This document shows, one piece after another, positions 14,301-20,692 of a stretch of 20,692 bases of DNA. A program made the translations under genes and the position numbers. The stretch lies in contig JAQCJA010000021.1 in assembly GCA_027593305.1 (NCBI GenBank), positions 1 to 20,692 of the forward strand, written 5' to 3'. The stretch comes from a bacterium. Lineage in GTDB: Bacteria > Latescibacterota > UBA2968 > UBA8231. Within the stretch, counting starts at the first letter, position 1, and each line of letters starts with the position of its first letter. The notes below the pieces were generated by a model. The model made no database searches, had not been told where the DNA came from, and saw only the letters and a list, made by a program, of their open reading frames with translations.

Positions 14301-16823
14301 GTGTCTCAGCCGCTTTCAAGTTGCCTGCTTCTGGGCCTGCTGATCACAGGGGCGACACAGTTGTGCGCGCAGGCAACCGGATACAGCGTCGTCGACAATC
14401 AGATCCGCGTGTTTACCAGACAGCACTGGCAGTCCTGGAAGGTCGCCGTCGGTGCGGCGGCGATCTCTCCCGAAGGCACGGTCTCCCCCCGCTTCCTGCG
14501 CCGGAACATCAACGCCGCCCTCGACGCGACACAGTACGGCACGGATCCACCGGGTGGTGCCATCGCCGGCTCCAACCCGGAAACGGCGTCGCTGATCATC
14601 GATGGCGACCTGAGTACATCCTGGGGCCCGGACCTCGATGATGCGACGCAGAACTGGTGGGTTCAACTGCGCCTGGGGCGTGTTGTCGTCGTCGATTCCG
14701 TCGTGCTGCACTTTGTCACACAGGATCGTGGGGAGCCCTTCCTGCAGTTCGATGTCATGGGCTGGCGCCGGCCGCCGCCACAGGCACCCTCGCAGAATAC
14801 GATCACGGGCACCGGCATCTCCGCGCTGTGGGTGATCTACCGCACGGACCGACCCAATCGCGACGAGCGCCGGATCTCCTTTGTGCCGCGCACCACGGAC
14901 AGGAAAAACGATGATTTCGCCGGTGACCCTCTCGAGGTGGTCCATGTCCTGCTGACGGGCAGCGAACTGGGTCGCCTGCGCGAAGTGACGCCAGAGGCGT
15001 ATGCGGCCCTGCCCGACGCCGCGCAGGGTGATGTGGACTACTACCGTCTGAGCACCAGCGGGCGGCAGACGGTGACATCGGCTGAGGCCTATGCGGACCT
15101 GGCGCCGGAACGGCAGGGCGCCATCCGTTTCTATCGTCGCGAACAACCCCGGTTGGCCGAAATAGAGGTGTGGACGGCGGGGGACAACCTGAATCTCGGT
15201 CTCGTCTCCAGCGGTGCCATCACCACACTGCAGACGGAGCGTGCCGATAAACCACAGAATCTGGCGACCACCGTCACCGATGGCGACTTCTCCACAGGCC
15301 CGAGTGTGACCGTGTTCAAGGTCGAGTACCTCACCTTCTTCGAAGATCTGGGCACGCTGTTCTGGGTCAACAAACTCGACTTCCTCACGCACACTCTGGG
15401 CGACGCGCCCTACGAATTCAATGTCGAGATCTCTGATGGCTCCCTGGCGCCGGATGGCTCGGTCCTGTGGCGCGCGGTGGCTGCCGACAGGGTGGCGGCG
15501 CGGTTCCGCTCCTTCCCCATCGAACCGGCTCGCGTCCGCTTTCTGCGCTTCCGGACGCGCTACCGCGGCAGTGGCAATGGGGCCATCAGCCTCATCGAAG
15601 CTCTGCTCTACGGTGAGGGCTACGTAGCGGTCGCCCAACTCACCTCGGACGTGATCGATCTGGGCGGACGCAAGGGTCTGGTCACGATTGAGTGGGACGC
15701 TGATACCCCCGAAGGCACCCGGATGGAGCTCTCGACCCGGACCGGAAACGTCCTCGCGGAGCAGAAGGTCTTCCATGACAGCGATGGCAAGGTGGTGACG
15801 GAGGATCGGTACCGTCGTCGCCTGCCGGAGACCAAAAAGGGCGAGATCACTGCCAACTTCGTCCCGGGGGAGGATTTCAGCGACTGGAGCGTGCCCTACA
15901 CGAAGTCGGGAGAGGAGATCCGCTCACCGCGAACGCGGCGGTATCTGCAGGTGCAGGCCCGCGTGCTGGCCGATACGACAAGCAAGTACGGCCCCCCCGC
16001 ATCCCTGAGTTCTTTGCGCATCAATCTGGCCGATCTCTACACGGACAACCTGACCGGAGAAATCTGGCCGACACGGGTGCTACAGGTTGGTGAACCGGAA
16101 CCGCGGTCGTACTTCCTGCGGCCCGTATTCGGCCGCGATGATGAGATCCGTGTCGTCGCCACGGCGGCCGCCTTCATGGATGTCGTGGAGGTGCGGGCTG
16201 GAACCCGGAACGACTTCGTCGTCGGCACGGCGCGCATCATTCCCGGTGCGCAGATCGAGCGCGCCCCGACCGGACGGGATACACTGGCCATGCACTTGCC
16301 GACCGTCCTGCGACGGGAAGTGGAGCTTGTCGAGGTTCGCATGGAGACCACGATCCATGGCAACAGCGCCGCCTTCGAGGCGGCCGTCAGGGAAACCGGC
16401 TACGATGGTGCCTGGCAATTGGCGGAAGCGGGCGACGCGACGTCCCTGGTGCAGAGTGAGACCAACGTGGTCATCGCTGTTGCCGGCAACAAGGTGCTGT
16501 CCGCCCTGCGCGTCGAGCCTGGGGTTTTCACCCCCAACGGGGACGGCATCAATGACATTGCGACGCTGGTGTTCAGCGTCAATCGCATCATCGGGCCGCA
16601 GCACGTGCAACTTGTCGTGTACGATCTGGCAGGGCGTCGCGTGCGGCACTTGCCGCAGGGTCGAAGTGATGCCCGGGGATCGTACCGTGTACCGTGGGCC
16701 GGCGATGACGACAGTGGCTCGCCGGTGCCCCCCGGTATCTACGTGGTAAATCTCGATATCGTCGCCGAGTCCGGTCGTGCCAAGAGCACGCGGCATACGG
16801 CGATCGTACACGTGGTCTACTGA
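14301..16823 (+). CDS. Exported multidomain protein: discoidin-like modules plus C-terminal FlgD-like Ig domain
   Basis: 840 residues from GTG 14301, chosen because it gives a signal peptide (LLLGLLITGATQLCAQ-A, cleavage near residue 24); the longer frame back to 14172 has no such feature. After it come a discoidin (F5/8 C)-like region (LIIDGDLSTSWGPD then WWVQLRLGRVVVVDSVVLHF), two short VT..Y..L..G repeats, a second discoidin-like module (TTVTDGDFSTGP) and a module opening TSDVIDLGG. The C-terminus from residue 742 is a FlgD-like Ig domain (VFTPNGDGIND, YDLAGRRVR, PPGIYVV, ending HVVY). Such ends commonly act as outer-surface sorting or anchoring domains. It probably binds glycans or assembles with its paralogue downstream, whose start overlaps its stop (TGATG). 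No catalytic motif is seen. Confidence 0.8.
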   Translation: MSQPLSSCLLLGLLITGATQLCAQATGYSVVDNQIRVFTRQHWQSWKVAVGAAAISPEGTVSPRFLRRNINAALDATQYGTDPPGGAIAGSNPETASLIIDGDLSTSWGPDLDDATQNWWVQLRLGRVVVVDSVVLHFVTQDRGEPFLQFDVMGWRRPPPQAPSQNTITGTGISALWVIYRTDRPNRDERRISFVPRTTDRKNDDFAGDPLEVVHVLLTGSELGRLREVTPEAYAALPDAAQGDVDYYRLSTSGRQTVTSAEAYADLAPERQGAIRFYRREQPRLAEIEVWTAGDNLNLGLVSSGAITTLQTERADKPQNLATTVTDGDFSTGPSVTVFKVEYLTFFEDLGTLFWVNKLDFLTHTLGDAPYEFNVEISDGSLAPDGSVLWRAVAADRVAARFRSFPIEPARVRFLRFRTRYRGSGNGAISLIEALLYGEGYVAVAQLTSDVIDLGGRKGLVTIEWDADTPEGTRMELSTRTGNVLAEQKVFHDSDGKVVTEDRYRRRLPETKKGEITANFVPGEDFSDWSVPYTKSGEEIRSPRTRRYLQVQARVLADTTSKYGPPASLSSLRINLADLYTDNLTGEIWPTRVLQVGEPEPRSYFLRPVFGRDDEIRVVATAAAFMDVVEVRAGTRNDFVVGTARIIPGAQIERAPTGRDTLAMHLPTVLRREVELVEVRMETTIHGNSAAFEAAVRETGYDGAWQLAEAGDATSLVQSETNVVIAVAGNKVLSALRVEPGVFTPNGDGINDIATLVFSVNRIIGPQHVQLVVYDLAGRRVRHLPQGRSDARGSYRVPWAGDDDSGSPVPPGIYVVNLDIVAESGRAKSTRHTAIVHVVY
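14982..15137 (+). repeat. Tandem protein repeat VT..Y..L..QG..Y(R) in the first exported protein
   Basis: Copy a (14982-15047) encodes EVTPEAYAALPDAAQG and ends YYR; copy b (15069-15137) encodes TVTSAEAYADLAPERQG and ends FYR. The DNA differs, so the repeat is at protein level and old. Related copies occur at 15792-15848 and, in the next gene, 17681-17731. Confidence 0.6.
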
Positions 16824-18664
16824 TGACGGCAGGTCGCCTCCGACGCCTGCTGCTGGTTGCGGCCGGCTGCTGTCTGCCCGCGGCAGCCTCGGCGGTGACC
16901 ATCTATCGCATCGGCGGTGAGGACCTGCCGCCGCCTGCAGGGTTCGGTCGACCTGGTGTGGTGTTCGAGCAGATGTCCTGGCAGGATGTCAGTCGCGACG
17001 GCGAGCTCTACCGTCTCGACATCGGCCCCGAGGGCGCCGAGCCACATCAGACCTACCCCTTCTCCTGGCTGCCTCTGCGCGACAGCAACTCGAGCCTGGC
17101 CGCCCTGTTCGACTGGGACGGGCTGACCTGCGGCGTCTGCAAGGTCCTGTTGCAGAACAGTTATGAGTGTGGCGCCTGTCGCGGTCTCTATGGAGAACAG
17201 GGAACGATCAACATTTCCCTCGGGGATGCACTCTTCGTCGAGCGTGTGCGCATCCGCTCCGGCGATGCCGACGGCCTTGCCATGCTGGAGAACTTCGGCC
17301 TGTTCCTGTCACCGCTACCCCTGGCGGCGGACGCCGGTCCCCTGACGCCATTCACGGTGGAGGTGAAGGGCAACCGGAAAGGCATTCTCGATCTTGAGGG
17401 CTTTCCGCAGGAGCGGCGCACGGCGTCGATTCAACTGGCTCTGGCCGAACACGAAGCCCCCGTACAGATCAACGAGATCTTCGTCTATGCCAGGGGTGCC
17501 GCCGCACACTCGCGGTTCACCTCGGAGATCATCAACTACGGGCGGCCGGCGTTGTGGGGCGGCATGCGCTGGTCCCTCCAGCAACAGCCGGGATCACGCG
17601 TCACTCTGTCCGCCCGCAGCGGTGATCAGGCCCAGTCCCTGCGCTACTGGCGCTACACCGGCATCGGCGACCAGATCGTTGAAGTGACCCGTGCGGAATA
17701 CGACGCCCTCTTCAGCAAGGAGCGAGCCGGCGCCAGCTACGATTACGACAGCTGGACGGCGTGGCCCTCGGCCTTCGACCTGGCCAATGTCTCCGGTGAG
17801 CCGCCGCTGCCGCGCAGCCCGCGGCGGGCCTTCCAGTTGCAGTTGGAGTTCACCACAACCGGCGTTGACGGCAGCCGCCTGGGATTTCTCGAGTTCCGCG
17901 CCTCAGAGCCAACCGTGTCGCGCGTCGTCGGTGAACTCGAACCGGTCTTTGTCGAGGCCGGAGTGGCAACAGACTTCACCTACATCCTCAAGCCGAGCCT
18001 GGGCCCCACCGATACGGGCTTCAACCGACTGCGGATTTCCGCCGTCGCTGCCCAGATCGAAGCGGTGCTGTCCGTTTCGGTGGACGACATGGAGGTGCCT
18101 TTCACCCTCGAGTCTCTGGCGACCGACCACCTGCAGGTCCGCCTGCCACGGGTCACCGAGGACCTGACAGATGCTCCGGTGGAGGTGCGCTTCCGGGCCC
18201 GGGCTCTGCGTTACGGCGCCGCCTTTGCAGCGCACCTGCTGGACAGCGCCCGCCCCTGGGATGTCGCTCAGCCGGTCCCGGCGGGTGACGCAGTGGACGA
18301 GATCACCTCCGACCGCTTCTGGATTGAGACGAAGGTTCACGTCAGCTCCGTGCTGGCTGCCCAGGCAACACCCGTGGTCTTTACCCCCAACGGCGACGGC
18401 ATCAACGATGCCACAACCATCACCTACGACCTGTTCGAGACAACGGGCATGGTGCCGATATCAGCCGCGATCTACGACCTGTCGGGACGCTGCGTGCGCT
18501 CGCTGTCGAATGAGGATCGTGACATCGGCCACTATGAACTTCTCTGGGATGGGCGCAGCGACAGCGGCGCCCTGGTGGCGCCCGGGATATACCTGCTGCG
18601 CGTCGTCACACGCGTAGGGGGACGGGAGGTCGCCGACCTCAACCCGCTGCACGTGATCTACTGA
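16823..18664 (+). CDS. Exported protein, partial paralogue of the preceding gene, with FlgD-like Ig C-terminus
   Basis: 613 residues with a signal peptide (RRLLLVAAGCCLPAAASA-V, cleavage near residue 24; the AAGC sequence makes a lipoprotein only a weak alternative). ATG 16823 overlaps the stop of the previous gene (TGATG), so translation is coupled. The N-terminal third has a CGVC-x9-CGAC four-cysteine pair (nt 17129-17179) inside a beta-rich region. The middle has the shared module (TSEIINYG..., then WRYTG, EVTRAEYDAL, and SPRRAFQLQ), aligned with the first protein's TSDVIDLGG...SPRTRRYLQVQ stretch. The C-terminus from residue 519 is the VFTPNGDGIND FlgD-like Ig domain (YDLSGRCVR, PGIYLLRV, ending HVIY). 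No enzyme motif is seen. The two proteins probably form a surface-associated pair. Confidence 0.8.
   Translation: MTAGRLRRLLLVAAGCCLPAAASAVTIYRIGGEDLPPPAGFGRPGVVFEQMSWQDVSRDGELYRLDIGPEGAEPHQTYPFSWLPLRDSNSSLAALFDWDGLTCGVCKVLLQNSYECGACRGLYGEQGTINISLGDALFVERVRIRSGDADGLAMLENFGLFLSPLPLAADAGPLTPFTVEVKGNRKGILDLEGFPQERRTASIQLALAEHEAPVQINEIFVYARGAAAHSRFTSEIINYGRPALWGGMRWSLQQQPGSRVTLSARSGDQAQSLRYWRYTGIGDQIVEVTRAEYDALFSKERAGASYDYDSWTAWPSAFDLANVSGEPPLPRSPRRAFQLQLEFTTTGVDGSRLGFLEFRASEPTVSRVVGELEPVFVEAGVATDFTYILKPSLGPTDTGFNRLRISAVAAQIEAVLSVSVDDMEVPFTLESLATDHLQVRLPRVTEDLTDAPVEVRFRARALRYGAAFAAHLLDSARPWDVAQPVPAGDAVDEITSDRFWIETKVHVSSVLAAQATPVVFTPNGDGINDATTITYDLFETTGMVPISAAIYDLSGRCVRSLSNEDRDIGHYELLWDGRSDSGALVAPGIYLLRVVTRVGGREVADLNPLHVIY
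17129..17179 (+). other. CxxC-x9-CxxC motif in exported protein
   Basis: Encodes CGVC then, nine residues later, CGAC. Such a double knuckle usually binds Zn or Fe, or forms paired disulfides. It is unusual in a protein that begins with an export signal, and absent from the upstream paralogue. Confidence 0.5.
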
Positions 18665-18696
18665 TGCCCTGGTTCGCCCCGACGTCGATTCGATGA
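18664..18696 (+). CDS. Possible 10-codon linker ORF coupling the exported protein gene to the sulfatase
   Basis: ATG 18664 overlaps the stop of the previous gene. Ten codons later its TGA (18694-18696) overlaps an in-frame sulfatase ATG at 18693 (ATGA). It may simply hand ribosomes on to the sulfatase, or be a chance frame. The predicted peptide is MPWFAPTSIR. Confidence 0.2.
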   Translation: MPWFAPTSIR

Positions 18697-18704
18697 AGGA
18701 AGTC

Positions 18705-20279
18705 ATGCCATCTGCCAAACGATCAAATGGACGATCAAACAGACGCCCAAACCTGGTCATCTTCAATCCCGATCACTACCGTGCGGAAGCTCTCGGCCAC
18801 ATGGGCAATCCCTGTGTGCATACACCGAATGTCGATCGCCTGTGTGCCGAAGGGGCCGTGTCCTTCCGCAATGCCTTCTGTCAGGCGCCGGTATGTGTCC
18901 CGAGCCGCTGCAGCTTCATGACGGGTTGGTACCCGCATGTGCGTGGCCATCGCACCATGTTCCACATGCTGCGTCAGGACGAACCGACCCTGTTGCAACG
19001 CCTCAAGGAGGAAGGCTACTTCGTCTGGTGGGGCGGCAAGAATGATCTGGTGCCCGCGCAACACGGTTTCGAAGGCCACTGTGACGTGAAGTTCCAGCCC
19101 ACCCGCCCCCTGCAGGAACTGCCATCCGGCTGGCGCGGCGACGCCGATGGAGACGGGTTCTTTTCCTTCTACCATGGTCGGCTGGAACCGGCCGCTGATG
19201 ACGACAGCGGCACGGGCCTCTACGACCACGACTGGGCCTGTGTCCTGGGAGCCATCGAGCAACTGCGCCAGTTGCCGGAGGATCAGCCCTTCTGTCTCTA
19301 TCTGCCGCTGCTGAACCCGCACCCGCCCTTTGCTGTCGAGGAGCCATTCTACAGTGCCATCGACCGCGGTTGCGTGCCGCCACGGATCCCGACGCCTGCG
19401 GACTGGGACGGCAAACCCAGCATGCTGCGCGGCATCTACGAACAGTCGCGCATGCAGTCCTGGTCCGAGGACCGCTGGACGGAGCTACGCGCCACGTACT
19501 ACGCCATGTGTGCGCGTACCGACCACCAGTTCGGTTTGCTCCTGCAGGCCCTGCGCGACGTCGGCGTGTGGGATGACACGGCGGTGTTCTTCTTCAGCGA
19601 CCATGCATCGTATGTGGGCGACTACGGCATTGTCGGCATCAACCAGAACACGTTTGACGATGTCGTGACCCACGTACCCTTCGTCTGCAAGCCACCGGCG
19701 GGCGTGACGGTGGTGCCAGGAACGCGGGATGCCCTCATCGAACTGATCGACTTCACGGCGACGGTGGAAGAACTGGCGGGTCTGCCGCCGACGCACTCGC
19801 ACTTTGGTCGCAGCCTGCTGCCGCTGCTGGCGGGCGGGCAGGATGTACTGCGTGACGCCGTCTTTGCGGAAGGTGGCCGGCGGCAGGATGAGTCGCACTG
19901 CAAGGAACTGGAGTATCCGCCCGGTCATCAGGACCCGCAGGATCTCTACTTTCCGCGCCTGAGTCTGCAGGCCGGCGACGGCCCCGAACACACGCGCGCC
20001 TTCATGTGTCGCACGCACACACACAAGTACGTGCGTCGGCTATACGAAAGGGACGAACTCTACGACCTGCAGACAGACCCGCAGGAGTTGCACAACGTCA
20101 TCGATGATCCGAAGTATGCTGCATGTCTGGCGACTCTGCGGGAGCGGCTGCTGCAATGGTTCGTGGAAACGGCGGACATCGTCCCCTTCGATCCCGATCA
20201 GCGCGGCAACGTCGCCGACGAGAGTGTGCAGAGCGATCTGGGCTCCGACATCGATCGTCGGTGGGACAGCCACCGGTAA
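18705..20279 (+). CDS. Formylglycine-dependent sulfatase (type I, S1 family)
   Basis: 524 residues from ATG 18705, which has AAGGAAG just upstream; ATG 18693 is an alternative overlapping a short ORF's stop. The catalytic CxPSR signature is CVPSRCSFMTG, with Cys64 the residue to be converted to formylglycine; a maturase must be encoded elsewhere. The N-terminal metal site is PNLVIFNPDHYRAEALG, with one Asp rather than the usual Asp-Asp, as in the phosphonate-monoester hydrolase / choline-sulfatase-like branch. The second metal site is FFFSDHASYVGDYG; the Lys usually following is replaced in GINQNTFDD. LYDLQTDPQELHNV near the C-terminus is typical of sulfatases. No signal peptide is visible, so it is probably cytoplasmic, unlike its exported upstream neighbours. 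It may desulfate an imported organosulfate or sulfated sugar. Confidence 0.92.
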   Translation: MPSAKRSNGRSNRRPNLVIFNPDHYRAEALGHMGNPCVHTPNVDRLCAEGAVSFRNAFCQAPVCVPSRCSFMTGWYPHVRGHRTMFHMLRQDEPTLLQRLKEEGYFVWWGGKNDLVPAQHGFEGHCDVKFQPTRPLQELPSGWRGDADGDGFFSFYHGRLEPAADDDSGTGLYDHDWACVLGAIEQLRQLPEDQPFCLYLPLLNPHPPFAVEEPFYSAIDRGCVPPRIPTPADWDGKPSMLRGIYEQSRMQSWSEDRWTELRATYYAMCARTDHQFGLLLQALRDVGVWDDTAVFFFSDHASYVGDYGIVGINQNTFDDVVTHVPFVCKPPAGVTVVPGTRDALIELIDFTATVEELAGLPPTHSHFGRSLLPLLAGGQDVLRDAVFAEGGRRQDESHCKELEYPPGHQDPQDLYFPRLSLQAGDGPEHTRAFMCRTHTHKYVRRLYERDELYDLQTDPQELHNVIDDPKYAACLATLRERLLQWFVETADIVPFDPDQRGNVADESVQSDLGSDIDRRWDSHR

Positions 20280-20322
20280 GTGGTCCGCTGCTGAAGTCAC
20301 CCGACCCGCCCGGCCCCGGCGG

Positions 20323-20692
20323 CTAGGCGTCGATCACCTGCAACGCCGCAACAAGGCTCTGCTCCACCAGGCCACAGAGTTCGTCGATGTCTGCTTCCGT
20401 CGAGATCAACGCCGGCGCCACAGCAAACCACAACGGGTCGATGCGCATCACCAGGCCGTGCTCCATGGCCGTGCGCTTCAGTGCCACACCCAACTGCGGG
20501 CACGCCTTTCCGTCCCGCATCAACTCCACGCCGCGCAGCAGTCCCTTGCCACGGATCTCGCGCACGACTCCCAGCTTTTCCAACCGGCGCAGTCTGTCAA
20601 CCAGATAGTCGCCCAGTTCCCCCGCCCGCCGCGCCAGGTCCTTTTCGACGATCTCGTCGATGACGGCGATGCCGACGGCACAGGCCAGCGGA
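20323..20692 (-). CDS. Class III (acetylornithine/GABA-type) aminotransferase, C-terminal end only
   Basis: About 122 residues at the right edge; the N-terminal part, including the PLP lysine, lies beyond the window. The frame begins with PLACAVGIAVIDEIVEKDL, the helix following the PLP site in fold-type I class III aminotransferases, preceded by the last base of a probable His codon (the usual GHPLAC). It continues through VREIRGKGLLRGVEL, the conserved RGxGL[LM]xGxE turn, and ends with HGLVMRIDPLWFAVAPALISTEADIDEL, typical of omega-aminotransferases. It converges on the sulfatase gene across 43 bp with no clear terminator. The substrate cannot be told from this part. Confidence 0.9.
   Translation of the reverse strand, partial: PLACAVGIAVIDEIVEKDLARRAGELGDYLVDRLRRLEKLGVVREIRGKGLLRGVELMRDGKACPQLGVALKRTAMEHGLVMRIDPLWFAVAPALISTEADIDELCGLVEQSLVAALQVIDA

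Noticed and set aside
14316..15776. 486-codon open frame on the minus strand
   Set aside because: It lies fully antisense to the exported multidomain protein, which has a signal peptide, recognisable modules and a domain-bearing C-terminus. The antisense translation is His/Arg/Gln-rich with no motif, as expected for a GC-rich shadow.
20280..20322. Terminator between the convergent sulfatase and aminotransferase genes
   Set aside because: The 43-bp gap is GC-rich, but I found neither a convincing stem nor a T-run on either strand.
1..20692. tRNA, rRNA, CRISPR array, insertion sequence or prophage
   Set aside because: No cloverleaf-like or rRNA-like sequence, no regularly spaced repeats, and no transposase, integrase or phage protein motif was seen in any frame.

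Overview
This is a GC-rich bacterial chromosomal segment with tightly packed genes, many of them overlapping by 1-4 bases. I saw no phage, insertion-sequence, CRISPR, tRNA or rRNA signature. The gene mix suggests a free-living marine or soil Gram-negative bacterium: uroporphyrinogen-decarboxylase-like protein, sulfatase, xylose-isomerase-like TIM barrel, Na+-pumping biotin decarboxylase, and exported proteins ending in FlgD-like Ig domains that start VFTPNGDGIND. Poorly cultured phyla such as Latescibacterota, Poribacteria, Gemmatimonadota or relatives would fit. That assignment is inference from gene content and needs a phylogeny.

Left arm (1-3655, minus strand): a three-gene unit, moaA, then a FolC (Mur-ligase) protein fused to a C-terminal cyanophycin-synthetase-type ATP-grasp domain, then a trans-sulfuration-family PLP enzyme cut by the window edge. 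The genes are joined by TGATG and ATGA overlaps. A compact divergent promoter region (3656-3777) drives this unit leftwards and birA rightwards. Both promoters sit so close to the start codons that the mRNAs should be nearly leaderless. The region also holds an imperfect palindrome and a 9-bp direct repeat.

Biotin/sodium block (3778-7814): birA (biotin ligase without a DNA-binding domain) converges on an oadG-oadB-oadA operon for a Na+-translocating oxaloacetate-decarboxylase-type complex. Its alpha subunit carries the biotin domain that BirA would modify, and its active-site sequence is divergent. The divergent control region 7815-7948 holds a 9+3+9 palindrome nested inside a 10-bp perfect inverted repeat.

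Middle (7949-14019): a metallophosphoesterase fused to a xylose-isomerase-like TIM barrel; an exported GH18-like TIM-barrel protein; an MFS transporter whose frame is broken at a G7 run; a convergent URO-D/methyltransferase-family protein; and a divergent aldo/keto reductase with a strong ribosome binding site.

Right arm (14111-20692): a possible small ORF, two tandem exported multidomain proteins coupled by TGATG, and a formylglycine-dependent sulfatase joined through a possible 10-codon linker ORF. The end of a class III aminotransferase lies on the minus strand at the edge. The two exported proteins share an Ig-like C-terminal domain, a module with a TS-x-x-I-x-x-G opening, and a recurring short motif (VT-x3/4-Y-x2/3-L-x5/6-G) found four times. 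I do not recognise this motif as a named domain.

Best candidates for something undescribed: the FolC-ATP-grasp fusion and its operon, the metallophosphoesterase-TIM fusion, and the repeated VT..Y..L..G element in the exported proteins.
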